A stretch of DNA of 64,000 nt from Prevotella sp. Its GTDB lineage: Bacteria; Bacteroidota; Bacteroidia; Bacteroidales; Bacteroidaceae. Under the pieces are notes generated by a model that was not told where the DNA came from, did no database searches, and worked only from the letters and a program-made list of their open reading frames with translations. Within the stretch, counting starts at the first letter, position 1; each line of letters begins with the position of its first letter. Of the stretch, positions 34,177 to 43,917 are shown in pieces. The translations under genes and the position numbers were made by a program. The stretch lies in contig JAFVGZ010000039.1 in NCBI GenBank assembly GCA_017478025.1, positions 23,966-87,965 on the forward strand. The letters are read 5' to 3'.

Positions 34177-37100
34177 CTATTGAACCGTAGTTTTCCCACC
34201 TTTCTTTATATATAGTCCTCTCTGGGGCTTGCCGTGCAGACGCCGGCCTTGCAGGTCGTAATAGACTTCCGCTTTATCTGTTTCGCGGCTATTTACCTCA
34301 TCTATACCGGTAGTGTTATCTACATCAACGATGGTGAGAGAGGCAGGAAGGTTCTCTGCCCCAGCATCAGGTTGCATATACTGCTTGAATGGCGGAACCT
34401 CACAACTTTGCTTCAGCACAAAGCGGTCACCTTCTAAAACATAGACATTCTCTTTACTCTGGCGGCGATAGTTGTTGAATACAGTCATGTTGGGTAATCC
34501 GCCCACCTGCACCAGAATGTTGTTAAAGGTTCCTTCAGAAAACCTTACGGTTCTGCCAGCCAACGACGGATCGACACGCAAGAGACAGAAGCCCTCGCGA
34601 CTGTCCACGGATTTTACGTGCAACTCTCCTTTGGACAAACCATAGTTCTCCTCATTATCGCATGGGGAGTAGCACTTTATCTTCTGGCTCACATCTTCTC
34701 CTGTAGCTACATCCGTCACAACATCTCCGAAAAAGTTATCATAAGGGAAAGCCAAAGAAAGCCAGCAGTTGGTTTCGTCTGCCTTAAAGGTATGCTGTAG
34801 GCCTACGTATGTGCTGATGTGTGGCATGATGCCCTGTGTGTAGAACGCCTCACTATCCGTGTTAAAGAACAACGTACTTTTCGCTGTCCCTGAACCGTCA
34901 ACCACCAGACAATTGTCAAGACCAGCCGGTTGCGGCATATCCGCATAATACACGGTATTGGGGTTTGCATTAGGCTTCACCTGCTTCACCCCTGTATTCT
35001 GAACCATAACGAAACTGGCATCCTCAGGGGTCACAAAGACCTCGCAGTCATCATATCGCACCTCCGTACCGTCTTTCATATATGCGCTTATAACAGGTTT
35101 GACGGTATAGACATCTGAATATATTTCTTCCAATATGTGTCCATCATTTCTGTACCTGAAGCAGAATACCACCTTCTTCCAATCCGCATTGATGTTTTTC
35201 TCCGCTTTGACGGAGTAGGTCTTTCCTGCCCCTATTTCAACACTTCCGTTTTTGAAGATCATCTCTTTACAAAGGCTGTCGGCATTAAGAACCAGGATTT
35301 CCATCAGATTTTTATAATCAGCCTCTGTCTGGTTGGTCACACTAACAGTCGCATTTAACTTGCTGCCCCTGATGATTCTGTTCTCCGAGTCAACATACTT
35401 GTCACTAACGGTAAAGTTTCCGAAACTGTATCGCCTGTCGTTGATTTTCTGGCCGTACAGGCAATTGACAAACGAACGGTCGGCATAAACACAGAAGTCA
35501 GCATCAGCAGCCAGCTTCGCGTATGCATTGCTGCTCTTTCCCTTTGACAACACCTTGATGTCGCGTGTCTCGTTAGGATAGAGGCGCACACGCTCATAGT
35601 TCCAGATGCGCTGAGTTTCAGGCATATACAGATTGAGATATCCTACGTAGTCCTTCATGCTGGTATTCTTGACCGAAAAGGTTACGGACTTTACAGAACC
35701 GTCATCCTCATGATACTCTTTGCGGGGATTTGACACCTCCAGTCGCACCTCAGGATAATTCTTGAGGGTCAGCTTGGTGCCTTCCACCTTTACCCCGATA
35801 TAGTTGCGCTGAGAGCCTGTCACCACATCTCTGATGCTTGGCTCCTGTCCGGTTTCATGCATGGGGACCATCTGATACTCTCCGTCTGACAGAGTATCTG
35901 GCAGTATCACGCTAAAATAGGCTATGGAAATCAGGTCGTTGGGATTAGGTTCCACTTTATTCTTACCTCCCCAGAGCATGCAATGGATGCGGCCATCTTT
36001 CAGAAGAGCGTAACGATAAGCCTCCTCATTGATGTGGCTGCTGGCAGCTCCTGAGATATATAAATGTGTACGTATGCGCGGGAAGGCTTCAGACGTTGAG
36101 CCGCGAGTCAGCTCCTTGGGGCCATAGACGTAGAATCCCTCGTTGGTCTCTGTGCAGGGGGCATAGTCAATAGCTGCGTCATCGGTAGGTTTTTGAATGC
36201 CTATGGTAGCCTCGTTGAGGTCTGACCAGCTGAGGTTGACCTCGCTGCCGCCAACGCCGGAGAATGACGGTTCAAGCACACGGATCTCGAAATATCCGTC
36301 AGCCTTTCCGCCCCAGCCCCAGTTGAAGTGGAATTTTCCGTCTTCGTAGCCGTCACAGATGAAGCTGTGTCCCTCGTGATTTGAGTTGTAGCCGTTGTAG
36401 ATGACTGGACGACCGTTGGCCAATTCATTGTATATCAGTTCTTCCCAGGCGTCTAATGAGTATTCGCCATAATTGACCCAATGCACATTCTTGTCGTAAC
36501 CGAAACATTGCCTCAGGGCTTTCTCTATGCGGCCAGTAGCAGAACCGGACATCGATGCGGCATATTCCATATCAACGCTCCAACCGGCCCAACGCATCAG
36601 ATGGGCTACGGCATTGCCTTGAGCGTCAGTATATTGGCCCTCTTCGTAGATGGGGAGCATCTTGTCCCATTCAAACGTAGTAGAAGGCACATCCTTCTTG
36701 CCTGGCGTAGTATATGGCAAAGTAGCCTCCTGCGGCCACTTGTGGTAATACATGACCTGCGACATCGCAGTAGCCACACATCCAGAGGCAGACAACACAC
36801 CACCAGCCTTCATGTCTTTCGGGCATTCCCAGTTGTACGGGTCACGCTGGTTCCATCTTGTTTTGATGAGAGGCTCTATCGTTGGACGGTCTTGGGCAGT
36901 TCTCTTGGCAAGCAACTTTGCATATCCCAGTCTCAACCTGCTGATCTGGTCATCATAACCATCTATCCACGTACGGAGGTTTGATGGCATCTCGGCAACA
37001 TCCAGCGAACCGCCCGTCGAATAAGCCAAAATGGGCGTTGTTCTGTCATCACCACTAACGATGACATAGCCGCCACCCTCGCAATTGAACGCATAAAGCG

Positions 37101-37311
37101 ACTGAAGCCCCATATCTACCGGCTCCACATCCTGGATTTGCCCGCCGTTGAGCCCCTTTGCCCCTTGCGTTTGCCCCTGACGTTGCAGCATGAAAGCAAG
37201 AGCCTTTTCCTTTGCCTGTTGCTGACTGATTTCCGCTGCCTGCATAGCCAACGGCAGGCAGAGCAGCAAGAGAGCATGAAAACATCTATTCATATTTCTA
37301 TTCTTTTTCAT
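34177..37311 (-). CDS. secreted C10-family cysteine protease (streptopain-like), multidomain
   Basis: A 1044-aa exported protein. A signal peptide (about 1-25) is followed by a pro-domain (about 26-140) with the inhibitor-like YAFNCEGGGYVIVSGDDRTTPI segment. The peptidase domain (about 145-345) has catalytic Cys178 in SGCVATAMSQVMYYHKWP and His315 in NHEGHSFICDGY, followed by FNWGWGG. A long beta-rich region (about 390-990) follows. The C-terminus (about 1000-1044) carries YDLQGRRLHGKPQRGLYIKK, the Prevotella end typical of surface proteins exported by type IX secretion. It is monocistronic, with a long repeat-containing leader. Confidence 0.92.
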   Translation of the reverse strand: MKKNRNMNRCFHALLLLCLPLAMQAAEISQQQAKEKALAFMLQRQGQTQGAKGLNGGQIQDVEPVDMGLQSLYAFNCEGGGYVIVSGDDRTTPILAYSTGGSLDVAEMPSNLRTWIDGYDDQISRLRLGYAKLLAKRTAQDRPTIEPLIKTRWNQRDPYNWECPKDMKAGGVLSASGCVATAMSQVMYYHKWPQEATLPYTTPGKKDVPSTTFEWDKMLPIYEEGQYTDAQGNAVAHLMRWAGWSVDMEYAASMSGSATGRIEKALRQCFGYDKNVHWVNYGEYSLDAWEELIYNELANGRPVIYNGYNSNHEGHSFICDGYEDGKFHFNWGWGGKADGYFEIRVLEPSFSGVGGSEVNLSWSDLNEATIGIQKPTDDAAIDYAPCTETNEGFYVYGPKELTRGSTSEAFPRIRTHLYISGAASSHINEEAYRYALLKDGRIHCMLWGGKNKVEPNPNDLISIAYFSVILPDTLSDGEYQMVPMHETGQEPSIRDVVTGSQRNYIGVKVEGTKLTLKNYPEVRLEVSNPRKEYHEDDGSVKSVTFSVKNTSMKDYVGYLNLYMPETQRIWNYERVRLYPNETRDIKVLSKGKSSNAYAKLAADADFCVYADRSFVNCLYGQKINDRRYSFGNFTVSDKYVDSENRIIRGSKLNATVSVTNQTEADYKNLMEILVLNADSLCKEMIFKNGSVEIGAGKTYSVKAEKNINADWKKVVFCFRYRNDGHILEEIYSDVYTVKPVISAYMKDGTEVRYDDCEVFVTPEDASFVMVQNTGVKQVKPNANPNTVYYADMPQPAGLDNCLVVDGSGTAKSTLFFNTDSEAFYTQGIMPHISTYVGLQHTFKADETNCWLSLAFPYDNFFGDVVTDVATGEDVSQKIKCYSPCDNEENYGLSKGELHVKSVDSREGFCLLRVDPSLAGRTVRFSEGTFNNILVQVGGLPNMTVFNNYRRQSKENVYVLEGDRFVLKQSCEVPPFKQYMQPDAGAENLPASLTIVDVDNTTGIDEVNSRETDKAEVYYDLQGRRLHGKPQRGLYIKKGGKTTVQ

Positions 37312-37373
37312 AATACCAATGGTGTAACTTCATAATACCAAAGGTGTAACTTCATAATACCAATTAGTGTAAC
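37309..37373. repeat. 22-bp tandem repeat, three copies, in the protease leader
   Basis: CATAATACCAAxGGTGTAACTT units start at 37309, 37331 and 37353. They sit directly before the start codon (37311), about 100 bp after the -7 box. The first copy reaches into the ATG. Confidence 0.85.
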
Positions 37374-38207
37374 AAAGTCCCCACATCACGTGTGATGCTA
37401 GAGATATGATAGCTTATAAAATAGCAATGTTATTGCGATTAGATAAAGGCTATACGGTATCACTGCGTGCAAAGGTAAATAAAAGAATTGAAATATGCAA
37501 ATATTTGTATCACCTTATATATATATTGTTGTCCGGTAAAAAGTATTTTTACACACAACATATTGAATACCCCGTTTCGGTAGCGCGCCCTGAAACTTGA
37601 ATGCATTATTGTAATTCTCGGCAATAGGGCAATAGGACAATAATGACATTTATGCAGATTTTGCATATTTATTCGTGCTCTACAGTCGCATATTTTCCAC
37701 GAAAAATCTGCTGCTCGCGTATAATCGCAAAAATCAGCAATTCACGTAACTTATTGTCATAGTGGGCGTTACTGTATAAAGTACTAAAAAGACGAACCCT
37801 CGAGGGGTAAATATAGAACAATAAAACCGTACCACAGGTGAATTTTAGGCCTATTTTCGAGTAACTTTAAGGGTGTTGCGAAGTAACTTTAACCCCCTTA
37901 AAGCTACTCAGCGACCCGATTAAGCATAATTTTCGCTCCTCAGGAAGCTTTTTAGCGATTTTTTAGAGGTTTTTTCATAGGAATTTGTTTCAAAAATATG
38001 CACCTCGTTTTTGCATAATATGCACCTTCTTCCTCCCACACAGGAGGGAGAGATAAAAGGAGTGAAAAATGACGAAACTTGAGACAATAAAACGAATTAC
38101 CTTATTTCATGTTTTACGTTTCATGTTTTATGAAATGCAAAGTTAAATCTTCATGGCATTTTTATCATTTTTTGATAATTATTTTTTGGCAATTCGATAA
38201 ATAGTGT
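37312..38207. other. gene-poor interval upstream of the protease gene
   Basis: About 900 bp without a convincing gene. It holds the triple 22-bp repeat, the protease promoter (37470-37477), and an inverted repeat of GAGTAACTTTAAGGG (37859-37873) with 37895-37909 (one mismatch). A third AAGTAACTTTAA lies between the arms. Further features are duplicated ATATGCACCT words (37997-38029), a CATGTTTTACGTTTCATG repeat (38108-38125) and a minus-strand -7 box (38138-38145). Confidence 0.7.
37470..37477 (-). promoter_or_regulatory. -7 box for the C10 protease gene
   Basis: The minus strand reads TACCTTTG about 160 bp before the start, implying a long leader that contains the 22-bp repeat. Confidence 0.55.
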
Positions 38208-38215
38208 TATCTTTG
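38185..38215 (+). promoter_or_regulatory. consensus promoter of the ATPase pseudogene
   Basis: TTTG (38185-38188) and TATCTTTG (38208-38215) are separated by exactly 19 bp, a perfect Bacteroidetes consensus. It lies 18 bp before the ATG at 38234, so the promoter survived the decay of the gene. Confidence 0.7.
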
Positions 38216-38233
38216 CACACAAATCGTTTAGTC

Positions 38234-38669
38234 ATGATGCATGAAAATCCTTTTGTAACCAACGGCTATGCCGGTCCTGAGTATTTCTGTGACCGCCAAC
38301 CTGCAACGCATCATGAACATTCTCTACATGCAAACCCCAAAAGGCGGGAGATGTGACATCGATATGATAGAATCTGCCATTGACATCTATCTGCAGATGT
38401 CATCAGAGGCCTACTCCACCCTACTCAGGCAGATGCCCGAGAAACAACGAAACGTATTCCTCGCCATAGCAGCAGAGAAACGAGTGAAAAATATCTCAGG
38501 CGGCAAATTCGTTCACAAATACCGCCTGCCATCTGCAAGTAGTGTCGTATCTGCCGTCAAAGGACTGTTAGAAAAAGACTTCATCACATGTGAGGACGGC
38601 GAATACTTTGTGTATGACCATTTCTTTCAACTATGGCTGGAAGAAAACAGGCTGAATACAGAAAACTGA
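38234..38669 (+). pseudogene. internally deleted AAA/ATP-binding protein (archaeal ATPase-like family)
   Basis: The first frame from ATG 38234 reads MMHENPFVTNGYAGPEYFCD, the typical N-terminus of the Bacteroidetes ATP-binding family (about 370 aa). After about 24 codons the match ends. A second frame (+1, from about 38295) then encodes the family's C-terminal part, with RQMPEKQRNVFLAIAAEKR, YRLPSASSVVSAVKGLLEKD and YFVYDHFFQLWL. The Walker A and B core is missing. This is best read as one internal deletion of about 700 bp plus a frameshift. It lies 33 bp before ligA. Confidence 0.8.
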
Positions 38670-38702
38670 AAATACTCACCCTGATATATAACAAAAAAGA
38701 AA

Positions 38703-40802
38703 TTGACCGAAAAAGAGCGAATACTTTTACTGCGACAACAGCTGAACGAGCATAACCGTCGCTACTACGTAGAGAACAATCCCATCATCTCTGACCAGGA
38801 GTATGATCTCATGATGCACGAGCTTCAGGATTTGGAGGCGCGGCACCCTGAGATGTATGATGCCTCGTCCCCTACCCTACACGTGGGAAGCGACCTGAAA
38901 GCCCCACGACAACTGTCGTTGTTTGGTGATGAGAACACACCAGCGGAGCCTATTGACGGATTCCGAAAGGTGGTGCATCGCTACCCAATGCTCTCATTGG
39001 CCAACACCTATAACCGCGAGGACATAGAGGAATGGTATGGGCAAGTGAGCAGAGGACTTAATGGCGAGCCGTTTGACGTGTGCTGCGAATTGAAATACGA
39101 CGGGCTGTCTATCTCGCTGACCTATCGCAACGGACAGATGGTACAGGCTGTGACGCGAGGTGACGGAGTGCAGGGAGACGATGTTACTGAGAACGTGAAG
39201 TATATCAAGCAGATAGCCCAGCAGCTGCCCCCAGGGAACTATCCGCAGGAGTTTGAGGTGAGAGGCGAAGTGTTGTTACCCTGGAAGGACTTTGAGGAGC
39301 TGCAGGAGGAGCGCGCCGAATGGGGTGAGCCGGCATTTGCCAATCCGCGCAATGCGGCATCGGGGACATTGAAGCTCCAGCTCGTGAAGAATCCTCAGAA
39401 GACAAAGGATAAGACTAAGAATGATCACATCCGCATATCGCTCGGACATCTGGATGCCTATCTTTACTACCTGCTGGGAGATAATGTCAGCGGCGACACC
39501 CACAAGGAGCGCATAGAGCAATGTGCCGCATGGGGATTGAAGACAGGTGAATCCACTACCCTTGCGCATACGCTGGACGATGTGATGAGCTTCATAGAGC
39601 ATTGGGACACAGCACGCAAGGAATACCGAGTGGCTACTGACGGCGTGGTGCTGAAAGTGAACTCCATCAGCCAGCAGCAACGCCTGGGATATACAGCCAA
39701 GAGTCCGCGATGGGCTATAGCATACAAATATAAGGCTGAGCGAGCACGTACACGCCTGTTGAATGTGACGTATCAGGTAGGACGCACGGGAGCCATCACG
39801 CCTGTTGCCAACATGGAGCCGGTACAGCTGGCAGGAACGAAGGTAAAACGAGCCACTCTGAACAATGAGGACTTCATTCGCTCGTTTAATCTGCATGAGG
39901 GCGATTACGTATATATAGAAAAAGGTGGAGAGATAATCCCGAAGATAGTAGGTGTGGATGAGGAGAGCCGTAGTGAAGAAGCTTCTCCTATCCGCTTCAT
40001 CACGGTATGCCCGGAATGCGGTACGCCCCTCAGACGCATGGAGGGCGAGGCAGCACACTATTGCCCCAACGACTCAGGATGTCCGCCGCAAATCAAGGGA
40101 CGCATAGAGCACTTCATATCACGCAAGGCGATGAACATAGAGTCATTAGGCCCAGAGACCGTAGATGAATACTTTGAGAAAGGACTCATATCCAACATTG
40201 CCGACCTTTACACCCTGACGGTAGAACAGATAAACAGCGAGGGCAATAAAGAGAAATCAGCCTCAAAAATCATTCAGGCCATAGAGAGCTCAAAGGCTGT
40301 TCCGTTTGAACGTGTTGTCTTTGCACTCGGCATCAGGATGGTCGGTGAGACAACCGCAAAGCTCCTGGCTCGCCATTTCAAGAATATTGATGCCCTGCGC
40401 CACGCTACGGCAGAAGAGCTCATAGAGGTAGAGGGAATAGGCGACATCGTGGCAGCAAGCGTTGTTGCATATTTCAACGACGAGAAGAATAATGCTATCG
40501 TAGATCGTCTGATAGAGTATGGCCTGCAGATGCAGATAGAGGCAACGGAGCAAATAGGCAATGTGCTGGAGGGAAAGAGCATCGTGGTGAGCGGAAAGTT
40601 CTTCAGACACGACCGTAAGGATTACGAAAACCGTATCATAGAAATGTATGGCGGCAAACGCTCCTCGTCCATCAGCGCCAAGACATCATTCATTCTCGCC
40701 GGAGCCGATATGGGACCGAGCAAACTGAAGAAAGCCCAACAGTTGGGAATACCGATAGTGAGCGAAGACGAGTTCCTTGAGATGATAGGAGAAAGTAATT
40801 GA
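38703..40802 (+). CDS. ligA: NAD-dependent DNA ligase
   Basis: A 699-aa ligase that seals nicks using NAD. It has the Ia and adenylation domains with Lys131 in KYDGLS as adenylated residue, an OB domain, a zinc finger (CPECGTPLRRMEGEAAHYC), helix-hairpin-helix repeats and a C-terminal BRCT domain. The start is TTG at 38703, matching the usual N-terminus TEKERILLLRQQLNEHNRRYY. It has a short insertion at about 66-80 (LKAPRQLSLFGDENT) relative to E. coli LigA. It is followed by a 7-bp tandem repeat. Confidence 0.97.
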   Translation: MTEKERILLLRQQLNEHNRRYYVENNPIISDQEYDLMMHELQDLEARHPEMYDASSPTLHVGSDLKAPRQLSLFGDENTPAEPIDGFRKVVHRYPMLSLANTYNREDIEEWYGQVSRGLNGEPFDVCCELKYDGLSISLTYRNGQMVQAVTRGDGVQGDDVTENVKYIKQIAQQLPPGNYPQEFEVRGEVLLPWKDFEELQEERAEWGEPAFANPRNAASGTLKLQLVKNPQKTKDKTKNDHIRISLGHLDAYLYYLLGDNVSGDTHKERIEQCAAWGLKTGESTTLAHTLDDVMSFIEHWDTARKEYRVATDGVVLKVNSISQQQRLGYTAKSPRWAIAYKYKAERARTRLLNVTYQVGRTGAITPVANMEPVQLAGTKVKRATLNNEDFIRSFNLHEGDYVYIEKGGEIIPKIVGVDEESRSEEASPIRFITVCPECGTPLRRMEGEAAHYCPNDSGCPPQIKGRIEHFISRKAMNIESLGPETVDEYFEKGLISNIADLYTLTVEQINSEGNKEKSASKIIQAIESSKAVPFERVVFALGIRMVGETTAKLLARHFKNIDALRHATAEELIEVEGIGDIVAASVVAYFNDEKNNAIVDRLIEYGLQMQIEATEQIGNVLEGKSIVVSGKFFRHDRKDYENRIIEMYGGKRSSSISAKTSFILAGADMGPSKLKKAQQLGIPIVSEDEFLEMIGESN

Positions 40803-40880
40803 ACATTGAACATTGAGCATTGAACATTGAACATTGAACATTGAACATTGAACATTGAACATTGAACATTGAACATTGAG
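40801..40880. repeat. GAACATT 7-bp tandem repeat, about 11 copies
   Basis: An almost perfect run of the 7-bp unit GAACATT begins at the ligA stop codon and ends in GAGAATTAATTC. One unit reads GAGCATT. It is a high-slippage tract immediately after a gene. Confidence 0.92.
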
Positions 40881-40924
40881 AATTAATTCTGCATTCTGAA
40901 TTATTAATTATGCATTAAATATAG

Positions 40925-41953
40925 ATGACTTTTCACTACTTTAACCCAGATCACGAGATAGCTCTGGCCATGAATGCCGGTCGATACTCCGTTCCTCTCG
41001 CTGCAAGGCGTATGCGGGAGCGGTATGACTATCTGCCGGCTCTATGGGCAAGGACTGCTGATACGGTTATCGTAGATGATGTAAAGACGGCACAGGAGCG
41101 ATATGCCGCCGAAGAACTGGCTATGCGTTCTCAGCCTACGTTTATCACCCTCAGTCAGCTGCCTGAGATGATAGAGGGGAAGCGCATAATAGACATTCAG
41201 CCGTGGGGATGGGACAGAGCTATGTGGCAAACCCTGCGTGACGCGGGAGTGAAGGAAGAATACATGCCCACCATCAGGCAACTGAACAGAATCCGTGACC
41301 TGTCACACAGGGCTGTGGCCATACAGCTGCTTGATGAACTGAAGAATTATGAAGGCGTGACGGGATTCTCCAGACTTTGCGACACATATGAGGAAGCGCT
41401 GCTCTTTATTGACCGAAACAAGGATGTGCACATCAAGTCACCCTGGAGCTGCAGCGGTCGTGGAGTGAAACATATCTGTGCAGAAACCGTTACGGAGAAC
41501 GAACTGCAATGGATTGCCAACACAATAGAGAAGCAACACTCCGTAGCGGCTGAGTTGACGTGTCGTAAGGTGTTGGACTTTGCCGTGCTCTTCGTGGCTC
41601 AGAATAACGGAAGGGTAAAGTTTCACGGGCTCTCCGTATTTCAAACCACCAACAGCTCATATAGCGGAAACATCCTGGCATCAGACAAAGAGAAGAAAGA
41701 TATGATATGCAAGTATATCTCTCCGGCACTCCTGCATGCAGTCACGATAAAAATAGAGCAGTTCATGACAGAGAAGATTGGAGGAGCATACAAGGGTCCC
41801 CTGGGCGTTGACATGATGGTATGCGAATCTGCAAAAGAAGGGGAATACCTGCTAAACCCCTGCGTGGAGATAAACCTGCGCCGCACAATGGGACACGTAG
41901 CCCTCGCACTCGCCAGACGCGGACAACGAGGAGTGTTCAAATTAACAAATTGA
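40925..41953 (+). CDS. ATP-grasp-like protein of unknown function
   Basis: A 342-aa cytosolic protein that starts MTFHYFNPDHEIALAMN. The centre contains KSPWSCSGRGVKHI, resembling the glycine-rich ATP-grasp loop, and near the C-terminus CVEINLRRTMGHVALAL resembles the metal-binding EIN/R region. These suggest an ATP-dependent carboxylate ligase of the Bacteroidetes hypothetical family. No pathway link is visible; neighbours are ligA and a GH43 enzyme. The last codons (KLTN-stop) lie within an AATTAAC repeat. Confidence 0.6.
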   Translation: MTFHYFNPDHEIALAMNAGRYSVPLAARRMRERYDYLPALWARTADTVIVDDVKTAQERYAAEELAMRSQPTFITLSQLPEMIEGKRIIDIQPWGWDRAMWQTLRDAGVKEEYMPTIRQLNRIRDLSHRAVAIQLLDELKNYEGVTGFSRLCDTYEEALLFIDRNKDVHIKSPWSCSGRGVKHICAETVTENELQWIANTIEKQHSVAAELTCRKVLDFAVLFVAQNNGRVKFHGLSVFQTTNSSYSGNILASDKEKKDMICKYISPALLHAVTIKIEQFMTEKIGGAYKGPLGVDMMVCESAKEGEYLLNPCVEINLRRTMGHVALALARRGQRGVFKLTN

Positions 41954-41994
41954 CAAATTAACGAATTAACGAATTAACGAATTAACTAACTAAC
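41939..41994. repeat. AATTAACG/AATTAACA tandem repeat (second locus)
   Basis: The same repeat vocabulary as 12701-12830. It begins in the 3' end of the ATP-grasp-like gene, provides its stop codon, and runs to about 10 bp before the GH43 ATG. Confidence 0.85.
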
Positions 41995-42003
41995 CATATT
42001 TTT

Positions 42004-43719
42004 ATGAAACTAATCTCACTACTATTCCTGGCTTTGCCCCTGATGTCTCATGCAGACAACTACAAATCACAGGTTTGGTCACCAGACAATGGTGACGGTA
42101 CATTCACCAATCCTATCATCAATGCTGACTATTCCGACCCCGATGTGTGCGTTGGAGCCAGCGGAGAGGATTTCTATCTCACAGCATCAAGCTTCTCTCA
42201 CATTCCCGGATTGCCCATTCTGCATTCCAAGGATCTCGTGAACTGGAAGATTGTCAATCACGCCGTAAAGGCCCTGCCGCCCTACGACCGCTACGCAGTA
42301 CCCCAGCACGGCAACGGCGTCTGGGCTCCGTCAATAAGGTATAATCAGAACAACCAGACATACTACATCTATTGGGGTGACCCTGACCTCGGCGTCTTTG
42401 TAACTACAGCAAAAGACCCAGAGGGAGAGTGGAGCGTGCCACAATGCATCATTCCCGGAAAAGGCATCATCGACACTACCCCACTATGGGACGATGACGG
42501 GCGCTGCTATCTCGTCAATGGCTGGGCAAACTCACGTGCGGGCTTTAACAGCGTGCTGACAGTACGCGAACTGTCTGCTGACGGTATGACCCAAATCGGC
42601 GACCCCGTAATAGTCTTTGACGGTAACGGTACACATGACCGTACCGCAGAGGGACCTAAATTCTATAAGCGTGGCGAATGGTATTGGATAATGTGTCCTG
42701 CAGGAGGCGTGCCAATAGGACATCAGCTCGCTATGCGCTCTAAGTCACCATACGGTCCCTACGAAAGCAAGATAGTGCTGGCTGAGGGTGACACGAATAT
42801 CAACGGCCCTCATCAGGGAGGATGGATACACCTGAACAGCGGCGAAGACTGGTTCTTGCATTTCCAGGACAAGGAGGCCTATGGACGCGTAGTATGGCTG
42901 GAGCCCGTGAAATGGATTGACAACTGGCCCGTTATGGGTGAGAAACAAGGCGTAAAGGCCTATGGACAGAAGGAAAAATATGCCGGTCAGCCCGTAATGA
43001 AATATAAGAAGCCTAACGTAGGCAAGACCTATCCCGTCTGCAATCCCGTGGAGAGCGATGAGTTCAACACCACCACTCTCGGCAGACAATGGCAATGGAA
43101 CAGCAACTATGACCAGACCTTCGGTATGCCTTCTCCATACGGATATTTCCGCCTGTACTGTCATCGCCAGAGCAAGGACTTCGTAAACCTCTGGGAAGCA
43201 GGAGGCATTCTACTGCAGAAGACTCCGGCAGACAACTTTACAGCCACAACCAAAGTGACTATGACAGCAAAGGATGAGGGCCAGTATGGTGGTATAACCG
43301 TATTTGGTATGGACTACTCGTCACTTGTGCTGCGCCGCGTAGGCAACGAGTTCCAGCTGCAGCAGATAACATGCAAAAGTGCAGACAAAGGCAAGCCGGA
43401 GGACATTAAGGTCATCGCCACATTCAAGCCTTCCTCTGCCGACAAGGTGAACTATCAGCCTGCCCTGCACAGACAGATGTACCTGCAGCTCAAGGTGCAA
43501 TACATTGGTGGCAAGACCAAGGAAGGCACAAACAAGCATGAGGCACACGTTACCTTCGCATACTCTGAAGATGGCAAGAAATTCAAGCCTTGCGGAGACA
43601 CCTTCACCATGCGTCAGGGCAAGTGGGTAGGTGCGAAAGTGGGACTTGTAGCTGCCGAAGAGACAGGCAAGAAGGTACGCGGCTGGCTCGACATCGACTG
43701 GTTTAGAATCACGAAATAG
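42004..43719 (+). CDS. glycoside hydrolase family 43, exported
   Basis: A 571-aa enzyme with signal peptide (1-17). The GH43 five-bladed propeller (about 30-330) starts with NPIINADYSDPDV, where Asp45 is the predicted catalytic base, and includes GNGVWAPSIRY. A C-terminal concanavalin-like domain (about 345-570; DEFNTTTLGRQWQWN) is typical of beta-xylosidase/arabinofuranosidase subfamilies. It probably acts on plant hemicellulose side chains. No SusCD pair is adjacent, so it is not in an obvious polysaccharide utilisation locus. Confidence 0.92.
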   Translation: MKLISLLFLALPLMSHADNYKSQVWSPDNGDGTFTNPIINADYSDPDVCVGASGEDFYLTASSFSHIPGLPILHSKDLVNWKIVNHAVKALPPYDRYAVPQHGNGVWAPSIRYNQNNQTYYIYWGDPDLGVFVTTAKDPEGEWSVPQCIIPGKGIIDTTPLWDDDGRCYLVNGWANSRAGFNSVLTVRELSADGMTQIGDPVIVFDGNGTHDRTAEGPKFYKRGEWYWIMCPAGGVPIGHQLAMRSKSPYGPYESKIVLAEGDTNINGPHQGGWIHLNSGEDWFLHFQDKEAYGRVVWLEPVKWIDNWPVMGEKQGVKAYGQKEKYAGQPVMKYKKPNVGKTYPVCNPVESDEFNTTTLGRQWQWNSNYDQTFGMPSPYGYFRLYCHRQSKDFVNLWEAGGILLQKTPADNFTATTKVTMTAKDEGQYGGITVFGMDYSSLVLRRVGNEFQLQQITCKSADKGKPEDIKVIATFKPSSADKVNYQPALHRQMYLQLKVQYIGGKTKEGTNKHEAHVTFAYSEDGKKFKPCGDTFTMRQGKWVGAKVGLVAAEETGKKVRGWLDIDWFRITK

Positions 43720-43820
43720 GACCTAAGGTCACCCCACTCCATGCTGAGTCACAACTCCGTGGCTCGCATGAGGTGGGTTCCATAAATTCTCACTTTGACA
43801 GGAAGTGAAGTGGATACATA

Positions 43821-43868
43821 ATAAAAACCGGTAGCATGAACGACTTTCGTGCTACCGGTTTATAATTA
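43821..43868 (-). terminator. terminator for mscL, possibly bidirectional
   Basis: AAACCGGTAGCA (43825-43836) and its inverted copy (43850-43861) form a 12-bp stem with a 13-nt loop. On the minus strand the stem is followed by TTTTTATTAT, a good intrinsic terminator for mscL; it may also stop GH43 transcripts. Confidence 0.8.
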
Positions 43869-43917
43869 TATGTTTCGGGAAGTACACCCCGAAGAATCTA
43901 TTACTGACTAAGTATTC

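Noticed and set aside
38268-38669. 133-aa ORF as an intact gene
   Set aside because: The N-terminal part of the same family is present upstream in another frame, so it is better read as part of a pseudogene.
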